From positions 744,001 through 808,000 of the forward strand of contig NZ_JAEKMH010000001.1 of assembly GCF_016411825.1 (NCBI RefSeq): a stretch of DNA of 64,000 bases. Reading direction: 5' to 3'. Below the pieces are notes generated by a model, which was given only the letters and a program-made list of their open reading frames with translations, had not been told where the DNA came from and ran no database searches. The DNA comes from Devosia sediminis (lineage in GTDB: Bacteria; Pseudomonadota; Alphaproteobacteria; Rhizobiales; Devosiaceae). Positions 9,493 to 17,522 of the stretch are shown here, piece by piece (the first letter of the stretch is position 1; each line of letters opens with the position of its first letter). Made by a program: the position numbers and the translations under genes.

Positions 9493-9684
9493 CTAGCCGG
9501 CCTTTCGCTGCAGCCGGCCGTAGGCGCTCCTGCTCAACATCCAATCTACCTCGACGCATTCGCCACCGAAGCTGGGCGGTGTCACGAACGTCGCCCGCAC
9601 GATCACGTGCGGTTCATGGCTGGTGAGTTGGTCGGGTGTGTAGACGAGTGGGCGCGAGGTCGCGCGGGTAGGGAGGGTGTGCAT
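9493..9684 (-). CDS. Small protein of the element, unknown function
   Basis: The ATG at 9684 is chosen because an AGGAC lies about nine bases upstream; the frame remains open further upstream without a ribosome site. The 63-residue product has a hydrophilic N-terminus and a C-terminal half (HVIVRATFVTPPSFGGECVEVDWMLSRSAYGRLQ) that looks folded. No family recognised. It is the first gene inside the left attachment site. Confidence 0.55.
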   Translation of the reverse strand: MHTLPTRATSRPLVYTPDQLTSHEPHVIVRATFVTPPSFGGECVEVDWMLSRSAYGRLQRKAG

Positions 9685-10100
9685 TGGTCTTGTCCTGTCT
9701 TTGGCTTCTGACGGCCATGCCAGCGGTATGCTGGCACCGGGAGCTTCAGAACGTGGACAGCTGACACGCCCAATCGCTTTTCCCAAAAATGGGTCTTGTA
9801 TGGCGACCGGACTCCCGGCATAAGAATGCCAGGCACGCCAACAAGTAGTTGGCGTGTGAATGACAGTCACCTTCTTGGCGGAAGATAGCTGTTATGGTGG
9901 CAATGGGTTTGGCGACCCAGCTGCGGGAGGTTCTGAAGCTCCGCAATTACGCTGCCTCTTTCCATTCTTTTCGAGAAGCGATGAAACTGCCCTCGCGGGC
10001 AGCGAATTTGCTTTTTTGACGTTGACATGCGAAACGACTCCATTGGCAGTAAGCCAATCGAATACTTGCGAATATTTGTCATCGGGTCGCATGAAAACGA
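9685..10100. other. 416-base stretch without a supportable gene
   Basis: Two weak candidates overlap here on opposite strands: a 41-codon plus-strand frame at 9894-10019 and a 66-codon minus-strand frame ending at 9892 whose first ATG is at 10092. Neither has a well-spaced ribosome site. The region probably carries the divergent promoter of the HTH gene at 10101. Confidence 0.4.
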
Positions 10101-10397
10101 ATGACTGATCTCCCTCCCACCATTCTAACCCTTGCCGAAGCCGCCGAACGCCTTCGCATGTCGCGCCATGGCCTGGCCAGGGTCGCGCGTCGCACTGGCC
10201 ATTGTTCACAGGCAGGCAGGGCGCTGTTGTTCTCCGAGCAGGATTTAGCGGCCATCTGGCAAGCGATACGCCTCCCAGCTTCGGAGACGCACCAGGATGG
10301 GCCTTCGCTGGCCGTGGCGTCCATCGGTATTGAGGAGCGGGCGCGGGAGTTGTTAGCGAGGCCTAAGCGAAAACGAAGACCTGCTAGCGCCGACTAA
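10101..10397 (+). CDS. Excisionase/AlpA-like helix-turn-helix protein
   Basis: The 98-residue product has an N-terminal winged-helix pattern of the MerR/excisionase type: PTILTLAEAAERLRMSRHGLARVARRTG followed by a short wing (ALLFSEQDLAAIWQAIR). Such proteins act as recombination directionality factors or repressors. The basic tail (RPKRKRRPASAD) suits DNA binding. Being at the left end, opposite the integrase and its own AlpA gene at the right end, it may regulate left-end genes. Confidence 0.7.
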   Translation: MTDLPPTILTLAEAAERLRMSRHGLARVARRTGHCSQAGRALLFSEQDLAAIWQAIRLPASETHQDGPSLAVASIGIEERARELLARPKRKRRPASAD

Positions 10398-10566
10398 CCC
10401 ATGCGGCTGCAACAAAGCACGCCGTCGAGACCGCGAGTCCAGTTGCCGCCACTGGCCATGCCAACGTCCCCGCCGCCATCGGCGCTAAGACAAGGGTGGC
10501 CACGGAAGCCACCGACAGGCCGGCCATTACCTGCAGAAACATCTTTGTTAGAACTCGTTTCGTCAT
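10384..10566 (-). CDS. Small two-helix membrane protein
   Basis: ATG at 10566 has a near-perfect AGGAGG with seven-base spacing, which fixes the start. The 60-residue protein has two hydrophobic segments (about residues 12-31 and 37-55) separated by a short Ala/Gly/Thr turn, with basic ends. Unknown function. Its 3' end overlaps the end of the convergent HTH gene by 14 bases. Confidence 0.7.
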   Translation of the reverse strand: MTKRVLTKMFLQVMAGLSVASVATLVLAPMAAGTLAWPVAATGLAVSTACFVAAAWVSRR

Positions 10567-10652
10567 GTGAGCACCTCCTGCAGACAATCTACGCCGTGCT
10601 GGCAGCGCGGGGATAAGGTCGCTAAGTTGATGCTCAAGTTGGTGGAGTGCCG

Positions 10653-10952
10653 ATGGTGGACGACCTCGAGGAGCTGCTACAGCCGCAAGCCGCCGACGAT
10701 GATCGGCCCGCATTGCCGCTCTACTCGCTGCCGGAGGCGGAGGTCGACAGACTTATCAGCCAATGCTCCGCGGCGCTCCAAGCGCACGGCCGCGATTTCG
10801 AAACCGCCGGAGCGGCAGATAAGGGCGACTTCTTAGCCGCATTTGAGTCGACGATGGTGCTCCTTCTGGAGCTGCGCGACCATTACCCCCTCAAAGCTGG
10901 TGACATTGATGTCATATTGGCGGCGTCAGGTTATCCAGTTCGGGAGAACTAA
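10653..10952 (+). CDS. Acidic small protein of the element, unknown function
   Basis: A 99-residue, acidic, helical protein starting at ATG 10653 behind GGTGGAG. Segments such as LPEAEVDRLISQCSAALQAHGRDFE and FLAAFESTMVLLLELRDHYPLKAGDIDVIL suggest a compact helical fold. No family recognised. Confidence 0.65.
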   Translation: MVDDLEELLQPQAADDDRPALPLYSLPEAEVDRLISQCSAALQAHGRDFETAGAADKGDFLAAFESTMVLLLELRDHYPLKAGDIDVILAASGYPVREN

Positions 10953-11002
10953 GTTGACACCTGGTGGCCATCCCGGCTTAGCTTACGGCAGGGGGACTTT
11001 TC

Positions 11003-11254
11003 ATGCGCATCATTAGTTTAGCCGGCATCGCAATGGCCACCACCGCCCTTCTGGCCATCGCCATGGCGCCCGCCATGGCGCAATCGAACGGCTGCGTCAT
11101 CAAGGGTAACGTCAACACTAAGGGCGAGCGCATCTATCACGTGCCCGGCCAGAAGTACTATGAGGAGACCCGCATTCAGGCCTCCCATGGTGAGCGTTGG
11201 TTCTGTACCGAGGAAGAGGCTCGAGCGGCCGGCTGGCGTAAGTCGAGGGTTTGA
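11003..11254 (+). CDS. Secreted small protein with a GERWFC domain
   Basis: Has a clear Sec signal peptide (residues 1-26, cleavage after AMA) followed by a 57-residue domain: CVIKGNVNTKGERIYHVPG, then YYEETRI and GERWFCTEEEARAAGWRKS. This small domain occurs widely in proteobacterial secreted proteins and at the C-terminus of some thermonuclease-like proteins. It carries one Cys pair that could form a disulfide in the periplasm. The start follows GGGGGA with good spacing. Confidence 0.75.
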   Translation: MRIISLAGIAMATTALLAIAMAPAMAQSNGCVIKGNVNTKGERIYHVPGQKYYEETRIQASHGERWFCTEEEARAAGWRKSRV

Positions 11255-11260
11255 TCCGCA

Positions 11261-11440
11261 GTGACCGATAAACCATTTGAGGACATCGTAGTCGAGGCCA
11301 CACGTCGCGCCCGTGAGCTTTCGGTCTTGCTGACAGAGGCGGAAGCAATGGGGAAGCCCATCGAAGTCGAGGTGAAGCGGGTTGATGTGGCTGGCCGTAC
11401 GCCGGTCGTGTCGGTCGTCGTTATGCCGACGAGGCCGTAG
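11261..11440 (+). CDS. Small protein of the element, unknown function
   Basis: A 59-residue frame begins with GTG six bases after the preceding stop. It reads as a helix (DIVVEATRRARELSVLLTEAEAMG) followed by a beta-rich half (IEVEVKRVDVAGRTPVVSVVVM). The codon-position pattern looks like real coding sequence, and spacing suggests one transcript with the secreted protein. The ribosome site is weak. Family unknown. Confidence 0.55.
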   Translation: MTDKPFEDIVVEATRRARELSVLLTEAEAMGKPIEVEVKRVDVAGRTPVVSVVVMPTRP

Positions 11441-11515
11441 AGAACAGGCTTCCCTTGTTGCCTGATTGCCTGCGCGCCTCCAACATGGCTGAATGCCACG
11501 AGGGAGGAGCGTCAT

Positions 11516-11746
11516 ATGCAGGTCAATGTTTTCATCTCGTCCCCGGAACACGACGGCTCGCCAACGAAGGTGCTGGTGCTGCCGGTCGGGCCGGAAGCCT
11601 CCATCCCAAAGCATCTCCAGCACATCGACTGGAAGTATTTCGCCACCACAGTGGCCGGCGACAGCGTGATCGGCGCCGACAAGGGCGAAGTCGAGGTCGC
11701 CTTGGCGTCCGACGGATACCTGCTCACGCGGCCGGGGTCGATTTAG
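11516..11746 (+). CDS. Small protein of the element, unknown function
   Basis: A 76-residue protein preceded by GGAGGAG. The sequence is beta-rich: MQVNVFISSPEHDG, then KVLVLPVGPEASIPKHLQHIDWKYF and VEVALASDGYLLTRPGSI. It does not match a family I know. Confidence 0.65.
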   Translation: MQVNVFISSPEHDGSPTKVLVLPVGPEASIPKHLQHIDWKYFATTVAGDSVIGADKGEVEVALASDGYLLTRPGSI

Positions 11747-11799
11747 GCGGAACAAATCTTTCTCCCTGCCGTTGCCCCGTATCAACCGGAAGCCCCCTC

Positions 11800-12174
11800 T
11801 TGCCCGAAATCAAAACAATATTGCTCGTTGATGACGAGTTCCTTTTGCTCACCCTGATGGAAGATCTGCTGAGCGAGCGGTTCTCGGTCATCTCAGCGCC
11901 CGGGGGCACCCAAGCGATCGATCTTCTCAATGCCGAGCCGGAACGCAAATTCCACGGTCTGGTCACCGATATCCGCATGCCGGGCGCAAGTGGCTGGGAT
12001 GTGGCCCGCAAGGCACGCGAACTCCACCCGGATATCGCTGTCATTTACGTGACTGGCGACAGCTCGGCGGACTGGCGCGACAACGGCGTGCCCGGCAGCA
12101 AGATATTCGGCAAACCGGTCAAACTGGAGGATCTCCTCGAAACGCTGACCGGGATGCTGACTACGCCGGCCTGA
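11800..12174 (+). CDS. Stand-alone receiver-domain response regulator
   Basis: A 124-residue single-domain protein. It has the receiver acidic pair Asp11-Asp12, the phospho-acceptor Asp57 in VTDIRMPG, Thr85 in YVTGDS, and Lys105 in FGKPV. There is no output domain. The best start is TTG at 11800 behind CCGGAAG; the frame is open further upstream without a better start. The partner kinase is not in the element, so it may tap a host phosphorelay. A receiver domain is unusual cargo for a small phage-like element. Confidence 0.85.
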   Translation: MPEIKTILLVDDEFLLLTLMEDLLSERFSVISAPGGTQAIDLLNAEPERKFHGLVTDIRMPGASGWDVARKARELHPDIAVIYVTGDSSADWRDNGVPGSKIFGKPVKLEDLLETLTGMLTTPA

Positions 12175-12199
12175 GCCGGCACTCCTTGGAGGAAACGCT

Positions 12200-12403
12200 A
12201 TGGTTGAGTTTCGCATCGTCGATCTGCGCGAGCCCGCCCGGGCAGAGTGTACCGAGACCCATATCACGCCCCAAGGCGCGGCCTCCCGCGCCTACAACCT
12301 GAAACTGGTGCGAGCCGGGCACCCCTCCCGTCTCGTCTGCAAGGTGTACTGGTCAGACGGAACCAACACCAACATGGTGCGGCTCTACGAGGCAGCGCAC
12401 TAG
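12200..12403 (+). CDS. Small protein of the element, unknown function
   Basis: A 67-residue protein with GGAGG eight bases before the ATG. Sequence is beta-rich (VEFRIVDLREPARAECTET, NLKLVRAGHPSRLVCKVYWSDG). It follows the receiver-domain gene by 25 bases on the same strand and converges on the tail-like gene. Family unknown. Confidence 0.65.
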   Translation: MVEFRIVDLREPARAECTETHITPQGAASRAYNLKLVRAGHPSRLVCKVYWSDGTNTNMVRLYEAAH

Positions 12404-12444
12404 CTGGAGGCAATCTACGACAGCCGGGGCTCAGGCTATCACGG

Positions 12445-14523
12445 TCAATCCCAGTAAAAGTAAAGGTCGTGCAACTCGACCGACTTGTTACCGAGTGTCT
12501 TGAACCGCCAGCGCGGAGCGGTGCCGGTCGGCTGCCCGCTAACGTCTGTCGCGGCCGCATCTACCACCCGCAATCCTGCGCTTGGCGAGCCCGATGTGAA
12601 CAGTTCGGTTAACAGCATTGAAGTCCAGGTTCCGCCCCCATCTCGACTACACTCGAGCGTGTAGTCCGTGCCGGCCACCGCGGCTTCGATCTCCTTGACG
12701 CGCAGCAGCGCCTTGACCTGGGTTGGTGCGGAGGAGGACGAAAACGAGGCGGAACGCACTGTGAGGTTATTCACACCACCGCTACGGTAGGCGTAGCGAA
12801 GCGGGAACATCGCCGATGTGCCGTTGGTCCATCCTGAAGTCGAGCCGACGCCGGCATTGCCGGCCAGATAACCAGTTGCGACTCCAGTGGCGACGTCGCT
12901 CGATCCGTTGAAGTAAGCACCGAGCAGGATGGTGCCCGCGGGAACCGTAAACGGCGTGGTCAAATGCAAATCGGCCCAACCACCGCCGGGGTGATTGAAC
13001 GATTGCGAGATGAGGATGTTCTGGGTGCCCGGTGCGTTTTCGTCGGCGATCTTGAGCGTGAAGGCCCGCGCCGACGCCGAGTAAACCCCTAGTCGCTCGA
13101 TGACGCGGCCTGCCACCAAAGTCACAGAGCGATCGAAATAGGTGTAGTCCCCCATGCTTCCTGATGTGGCAGGCCCATTGAGCGTGATTGCCGTCAGAAT
13201 GTTGGAAGGCTTCAATGTGCCGGCAGTCGAGCTATCCAGGTTTGTCGCACCTGCGGCGTCCACATAGGTCAGGGCGTCGAAGCTGTCAGCTACGCGATTG
13301 CCGCTATCGCCAAGGAACAACGCCACATTCGTGTTGTCCGCGACCTGAAGCGCCAGGAGTGAGAGCGTAACTAGGAAGTCTTCGCTGACAGAGACCACAG
13401 GCGCGGTCGGATCGTCAGCATTGATCGAAATGCCGGCGCCGGCGACGATCTCGCCTACAGTGCCGGTGCCGCCAGGCCCACGGATATCCGCGGCTTCGGC
13501 AATGTTCGCCGTCCATGTGCCATCGCCCTTGCGGTAGAGGCCGACATTGTCGGTGGGCGGCGTGCCGGTGCCGCCGACATAGCCGGCCAGCTTTTCGACC
13601 CGCCGCGCGCCATCGGACACCGTCACGAGGTTCTGCGCCCAGCCAATGCCCTGCGGCCCCACCATGCCCGTGTACCGCGCCGCCAGTTCCCAGTCCGGCC
13701 CTGCCACCAGGCGAACCACACCGGAGATACCGGAGAATGGACCGAGATCGGTGCCGAGGTCGGTCACGAAGACAAGAAAGCCGGGATCCTCGTCTTCATA
13801 GGCGCTGAGCGCGGCAAAGTTGGCCACCGCGGCATCGGTCACAAACCCGTCGCCGGCATCGCCGGTGGCGGCAAAGGCCACCATCAGCTCGTCATCGGCC
13901 GCGAAGATCCCGGAGCCGCCGATATGGGCCAGCGCCAACTTGCGATAGCCGGTGCCATTCACCACGGCGCCGGTGATCGCATAGGCCCGGAATGTCGCCG
14001 GATCGGCAATCGAGCGGAGATATAGCGTGCCCTTGCGCAGCGACGAGCTGTCGTCCCAGGTGTCGATTTCGCCCGAGACGCTCGCCCCATTGGCGTCGAG
14101 CAGGTCGATATAGGCCGCGGTCGCCAGAGCCGGATCGGCATTGCCCAGCCGGATATACCCGGCGCCCGGATCGGCATCGGCCGTGGTATCGCTGAAGCGA
14201 TAGAAAAGGCCTCGGCCATTGGCTTGAACTACCGTGAGGTTGGCCAGCAGGTCACGCAGCCGGGCGGTGTTAGACGTGGCATCGCCTACCGTCAGGATTT
14301 CATAGGCAACGCCAGAAAGCGCGTCGCCCGCCCAGGGCGTGATGGACAGCGCCGTGTTGCTGGTCGGGTCGGCCGTCACACGCGCCTGCAAGCCTTGGGC
14401 CGGCACGAAGAACATGTCGTTCTTGCGCACCTTCCCGACCCAGAAGGTGTTGGTTCCGGTCATGGTCGTGCCGCCGTTGGCCACCGTGACGGTGCCGACG
14501 TTGTAGGGTTCAGCACTGGCCAT
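12445..14523 (-). CDS. Phage tail/fibre-like structural protein
   Basis: Starts at ATG 14523 behind GGAG; a further upstream ATG at 14550 lacks a ribosome site. The 692-residue product is Ala/Gly/Thr/Asp-rich and beta-rich. Its N-terminal region (AEPYNVGTVTVANGGTTMTG, with GTNTFW and VRKNDMFFVPAQG) is of the type seen at the start of tail-fibre and tail-assembly proteins of alphaproteobacterial phages. The middle has a collagen-like patch (IRGPGGTGTVGEIVAGAGISI) and the C-terminal third looks like beta-sandwich domains. Probably virion-associated receptor-binding protein; no other tail gene is nearby. Confidence 0.7.
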   Translation of the reverse strand: MASAEPYNVGTVTVANGGTTMTGTNTFWVGKVRKNDMFFVPAQGLQARVTADPTSNTALSITPWAGDALSGVAYEILTVGDATSNTARLRDLLANLTVVQANGRGLFYRFSDTTADADPGAGYIRLGNADPALATAAYIDLLDANGASVSGEIDTWDDSSSLRKGTLYLRSIADPATFRAYAITGAVVNGTGYRKLALAHIGGSGIFAADDELMVAFAATGDAGDGFVTDAAVANFAALSAYEDEDPGFLVFVTDLGTDLGPFSGISGVVRLVAGPDWELAARYTGMVGPQGIGWAQNLVTVSDGARRVEKLAGYVGGTGTPPTDNVGLYRKGDGTWTANIAEAADIRGPGGTGTVGEIVAGAGISINADDPTAPVVSVSEDFLVTLSLLALQVADNTNVALFLGDSGNRVADSFDALTYVDAAGATNLDSSTAGTLKPSNILTAITLNGPATSGSMGDYTYFDRSVTLVAGRVIERLGVYSASARAFTLKIADENAPGTQNILISQSFNHPGGGWADLHLTTPFTVPAGTILLGAYFNGSSDVATGVATGYLAGNAGVGSTSGWTNGTSAMFPLRYAYRSGGVNNLTVRSASFSSSSAPTQVKALLRVKEIEAAVAGTDYTLECSRDGGGTWTSMLLTELFTSGSPSAGLRVVDAAATDVSGQPTGTAPRWRFKTLGNKSVELHDLYFYWD

Positions 14524-14686
14524 GCGGCTTGCTCCAATATTCAATTTCATCGTTGAGGCGATTTCGATCTTCGGCGGTTATTGGCCAGCCGGCATCGACG
14601 CGAGCTTTTGTGGCCAGTAGGCCAGCCAAGACATGTGGCGCCATTTCGTCGCGGATTTCGCGCAGGCGTGGGCTTAGGTCAGCCAT
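14510..14686 (-). CDS. Small phage protein upstream of the tail-like gene
   Basis: A 58-residue helical, acidic protein beginning at ATG 14686 behind GGAGG. The last 14 bases overlap the start of the tail-like gene, so the two are probably translated from one message. Segments DLSPRLREIRDEMAPHVLAG and AEDRNRLNDEIEYWSK suggest a helical hairpin. Unknown function. Confidence 0.65.
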   Translation of the reverse strand: MADLSPRLREIRDEMAPHVLAGLLATKARVDAGWPITAEDRNRLNDEIEYWSKPHGQC

Positions 14687-14757
14687 CAAGGCCTCCATGC
14701 ATGAAAAAGCCCGGCGCGAAGGCCGGGCGATAGGGATGGTTAGGTGTGAGATTCGTG

Positions 14758-14937
14758 TCACGGAATATTCAGCTTCCGTCCCCGCTTCTGACCTGGCTGG
14801 CGATATGCGAGTGCTGCCTTCACCTGACTCAGTGTGACCCCTAGCCGTGACGCCAGGTCCTCCTGGGACAACTCGGGATTGGCTGCGCGGGCTCTGCGGA
14901 TTTGTTCGGCTGTGTTGAGTTTGATGGCAATGGTCAT
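14758..14937 (-). CDS. Small helix-turn-helix protein
   Basis: A 59-residue basic protein. The segment EQIRRARAANPELSQEDLASRLGVTLSQVKAAL reads as a Cro/sigma-like HTH (QEDLASRLGVTLSQVKAAL), followed by a basic tail QKRGRKLNIP. ATG 14937 is the first good start, though no strong ribosome site is visible; a TTG at 14979 would add 14 residues. Likely a local regulator of the tail-like operon. Confidence 0.6.
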   Translation of the reverse strand: MTIAIKLNTAEQIRRARAANPELSQEDLASRLGVTLSQVKAALAYRQPGQKRGRKLNIP

Positions 14938-15005
14938 TTGGGGCTCGCTCGTCTGACCTCCATCATAATCGGTGAACAAAAAGAGAACAACCGCTTGACG
15001 GTCGA

Positions 15006-15497
15006 ATGACTCGGTTCTTCAATCTGAGGATCGATCCAAGGAGCGGCACAATGCGCAATACATGGCAGTGGGTGTACCGACACCGCAATCCAAATCACCC
15101 GGACTTAAAGGGCGTTTGGCCGAATGAGGCTGAAGCCCGGGAATGCAACGGGCTGATTTTGGTACCCATGTACGACCCGCACCGCGGATCGATACTGCGT
15201 GATTGGTGGGAGCTTCGACACAAGAATAGCGGGACGGCGCTGTTGTTCATCAGGGCTGAGGGCGATGAACTGGCCGAGGAGTACGCTACTCCCGTCGCAG
15301 AGAGGGCCAATTGGGCGTACATGCGAGATGTGCCGGAATGGTCGGCGCCTCCACATTCCCTCGAGTTGATTGAGTATCTACGCTCCAAGTCAGGTGTATT
15401 TTATGAGCCGAACTTTAGCTCATTGTTCAAGCAAATGACCGGCGAGTCCGAGCCCCCCGATTGGCACCAGGATGTGCCATACGCTGGCGAAGTGTAG
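15006..15497 (+). CDS. Protein of the element, unknown function
   Basis: The 163-residue protein is hydrophilic and mixed alpha/beta, with aromatic-rich stretches (WQWVYRHRNPNHPDLKGVWPNEAEA; ILRDWWELRHKNSG). No transmembrane or signal segment and no motif I recognise. It stands alone on the plus strand among minus-strand phage genes, which is typical of accessory cargo. The ribosome site is weak. Confidence 0.6.
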   Translation: MTRFFNLRIDPRSGTMRNTWQWVYRHRNPNHPDLKGVWPNEAEARECNGLILVPMYDPHRGSILRDWWELRHKNSGTALLFIRAEGDELAEEYATPVAERANWAYMRDVPEWSAPPHSLELIEYLRSKSGVFYEPNFSSLFKQMTGESEPPDWHQDVPYAGEV

Positions 15498-15516
15498 GCG
15501 TCGGGTACACTAGCCC

Positions 15517-15663
15517 TTACCCGTATCGCCGGTTCGGGTTACGGTCGTGCTGCTGTAGAAAATCGGGAATTTGTCGTTTCATTTCTCGGGTAAACCCGCG
15601 CGCAAACTCTGCGCCGTCGGCGTGGACCATCAACTGGACCACGACCCTTTCATTACTCTGCAT
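15517..15663 (-). CDS. Small protein of the element, unknown function
   Basis: A 48-residue frame begins with ATG 15663 behind AGGA at eight-base spacing. It reads as a strand (NERVVVQLMVHADG) followed by a helix (AEFARGFTREMKRQIPDFLQQ) and a basic tail. Similar short proteins are frequent in prophages, but I cannot name the family. It converges on the preceding plus-strand gene, leaving 174 bases without a gene up to 15838. Confidence 0.5.
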   Translation of the reverse strand: MQSNERVVVQLMVHADGAEFARGFTREMKRQIPDFLQQHDRNPNRRYG

Positions 15664-15837
15664 GTGGGATTCCTATCGGCTGCGATTGGTCGCGCCGGTC
15701 ATGAAAAAACCCGCCGGAGGGGGCGGGGACAATCGCTGTGGATTGGTGCGGCAATGCACCGCATGGACCGAACGAATCGGGTACATCTGGGCGTGCAGTC
15801 GACAGCAATTTCGCTTGTCGCAGAGGAGACCCGATAT

Positions 15838-15978
15838 ATGGGCAAAAACTCTCACACCCAGCACCGGTCCAATGGTACCGGGCGGTTTGTTCCTAATAGC
15901 TATGGGGAGAAGCACCCTAAGAGCACGACGCGTGAACAGGTGCCTAATCCTGGCCGGGGCGACACTGACCGGAAATAG
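15838..15978 (+). CDS. Small basic protein with TGRFV and PNPGRGD motifs
   Basis: A 46-residue protein with GAGGAG nine bases before its ATG. It is rich in Lys, Arg, Asn and Ser. It belongs by pattern to a widespread group of tiny proteins containing GRFV followed by KHPKSTTREQV; their function is unknown. Its end VPNPGRGDTDRK resembles the end VPVPGRGDSK of the protein encoded at 16658-16876 on the other strand, so the two may be distant paralogs. It converges on the TIR-like gene. Confidence 0.6.
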   Translation: MGKNSHTQHRSNGTGRFVPNSYGEKHPKSTTREQVPNPGRGDTDRK

Positions 15979-16043
15979 TCCCTAGTCGCCCGACAAAGGA
16001 TTCCATGCAAGACTCGCCTGCGCTCCCGACAAGGGCGCGGGCA

Positions 16044-16628
16044 TTAGTCGGTAGCGTAAGACTCTACAATCGAGAGATAATCGCTGAACGTCATTTCTTC
16101 AGGCTGCAGAGTCAGTCCCTGCAGGATTGCCGGTAGTTGCAGTTGAAAGTCCGCAAATTCGGCTGCTATCGCCGCGCCGCCCGGGATTGTGGTTCGACCC
16201 GACTTATTCCGCAACCAAGCCGCCACTCGTGCAATTGCCTGTGCTACGTCCCCATTGTGGTACTGGATGTCTTGCCCGGCGATGTCTGAGATAAATCTCT
16301 GATATCGGTACGGGGTCGTATCCAATATCAGAGCGCGCTTATCCCTATGTTGCCTCCCACCAAAGCGCCGAGAACCGATAAACACTCCCAGCTCTAGAGG
16401 CATATTGAACCTGGGCAGTGGTGGGTCACCGTCCGATTCTGTCCGAGAGATATCGTGAATGCCATATCTGCATTCGCTAATTATCGATTGGATTTTCGCA
16501 AACCGGTTGTCCAGGGCGTCGTCGGCTTCAAGCGCACATCTGGCGCGAAAGCCCGATCGCACAACCGTAAAAACTATGCCGTGAAAAATCGGCTCGAACT
16601 GCCGGTCGAAAGGGCAGTTAACAAACAC
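16044..16628 (-). CDS. TIR-like putative nucleotide-acting protein
   Basis: The 194-residue protein starts with a strand-loop (FVNCPFD), then FHGIVFTVVRSGFRARCALEADDALDNRFAKIQSIISECRYGIHDIS, and NMPLELGVFIG with Glu79. It is followed by RALILDTTPYRYQRFISDIAGQDIQYH. This order resembles TIR and nucleoside-deoxyribosyltransferase-like Rossmann folds, in which the conserved Glu attacks NAD+ or nucleotides. The match is by eye. The start is uncertain: GTG 16628 is 29 bases after the upstream small gene's stop and lacks a clear ribosome site. Location in a phage-like element suggests anti-phage function (inference). Confidence 0.6.
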   Translation of the reverse strand: MFVNCPFDRQFEPIFHGIVFTVVRSGFRARCALEADDALDNRFAKIQSIISECRYGIHDISRTESDGDPPLPRFNMPLELGVFIGSRRFGGRQHRDKRALILDTTPYRYQRFISDIAGQDIQYHNGDVAQAIARVAAWLRNKSGRTTIPGGAAIAAEFADFQLQLPAILQGLTLQPEEMTFSDYLSIVESYATD

Positions 16629-16657
16629 GTCGCTAGGTGAGGATACCAGTGCTCCGG

Positions 16658-16876
16658 CTATTTTGAATCGCCTCTGCCTGGCACCGGGACCCGCTCCAAA
16701 GAAGTGAACCGACCAGCTTTGACGTTCTCGACCACCTTTTCAGCAGAGCGGCGCGTGAAGCTATGCGGATTGATGGCTTGCTTCAGAATGGTCACGCCGT
16801 CTTTTGACTTACCGACGGACACAAACCTTCCGGTCGTGCTGTCCCGTTTGCCGATGTGGGAATGCTTTTGAGCCAT
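16658..16876 (-). CDS. Small protein upstream of the TIR-like gene, PGRGD tail
   Basis: A 72-residue basic protein: STTGRFVSVGKSKDGVTILK, then SFTRRSAEKVVENVKAGRF, ending VPVPGRGDSK. It lies 29 bases upstream of the TIR-like gene on the same strand, so the two may be co-transcribed. The GRFV and PGRGD motifs recur in the 46-residue protein encoded at 15838-15978. Could be a regulator or antidote of the downstream protein; nothing in sequence proves this. Confidence 0.55.
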   Translation of the reverse strand: MAQKHSHIGKRDSTTGRFVSVGKSKDGVTILKQAINPHSFTRRSAEKVVENVKAGRFTSLERVPVPGRGDSK

Positions 16877-16982
16877 ATGGGCAATATGCCTTTGTGTACG
16901 TAGACTTTCAAGGCTCTCCCGACAGCACGAACCGTCGGTGGGGTTCGTCGTCTCCTTGGAGGTCCGACCCCCCCTCTCGGCG

Positions 16983-17522
16983 TCAACCCGTAGCCAGGGA
17001 CGCCACCGTCCGAAAGACTGAAATCATAACTGCAGAAGCCCCACAACAGCCAACGGTGAGCCCAGCTGCCGTAGCCGCGTTTTTCAAAGCCCTAGCGGAG
17101 GCATCCATAGATGCCCGATTCTTTTGCAGCATTTTTTCATAGTGGTGCAACTGCTCCAGCAGTGCATCCGCCATAGGCTTGTCTTCTGCGATGTCATCGA
17201 ACCATGCCGAAGGGTATCCGCCCACGAACTCAAAGGGGATTGGCTTGGCTGCGCTGTACGCAATGGCACCTGAGATAATGAAGCCGATGACGCCGACACT
17301 TGCTATGACTGTAATTTCAAGTGGCCAGCCGGTTACCTCGAGCGCCGCTAGTGCCACACCGATCAGGAATACAGTGATTGCCCCGATAAAGGACAGGAAC
17401 TGCATTGCGCGAGAATCTGCTGCGAGCGCCGCTGTTAGTTGGGCACTCAGCCTTGACTCCGCTTGGCGCATCGTCTCGTTTAGGAGTGATATTCTATTCT
17501 GATCAATAGGAGGCTTGGTCAT
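16983..17522 (-). CDS. Membrane protein with two central helices, unknown function
   Basis: Starts at ATG 17522 (a GTG at 17531 is an alternative). The 179-residue protein has an N-terminal amphipathic helix (SLLNETMRQAESRLSAQLTAAL), two adjacent transmembrane helices (about residues 40-62 and 68-90), a soluble region with PIPFEFVGGYPSAWFDDIAEDKPMADALLEQLHHYEKML, and a C-terminal hydrophobic helix. The layout resembles small membrane effectors or sensors in defence loci, but I cannot assign a named family. It precedes the small gene and TIR-like gene on the same strand, separated by 106 bases with no terminator visible. Confidence 0.65.
   Translation of the reverse strand: MTKPPIDQNRISLLNETMRQAESRLSAQLTAALAADSRAMQFLSFIGAITVFLIGVALAALEVTGWPLEITVIASVGVIGFIISGAIAYSAAKPIPFEFVGGYPSAWFDDIAEDKPMADALLEQLHHYEKMLQKNRASMDASARALKNAATAAGLTVGCCGASAVMISVFRTVASLATG

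Noticed and set aside
9892..10092. 66-codon minus-strand frame (RPDDKYSQVFDWLTANG...) before the HTH gene
   Set aside because: Reads somewhat like protein, but the only AGG-type site is about 15 or more bases away and it competes with a 41-codon plus-strand frame at 9894-10019. Neither could be preferred.
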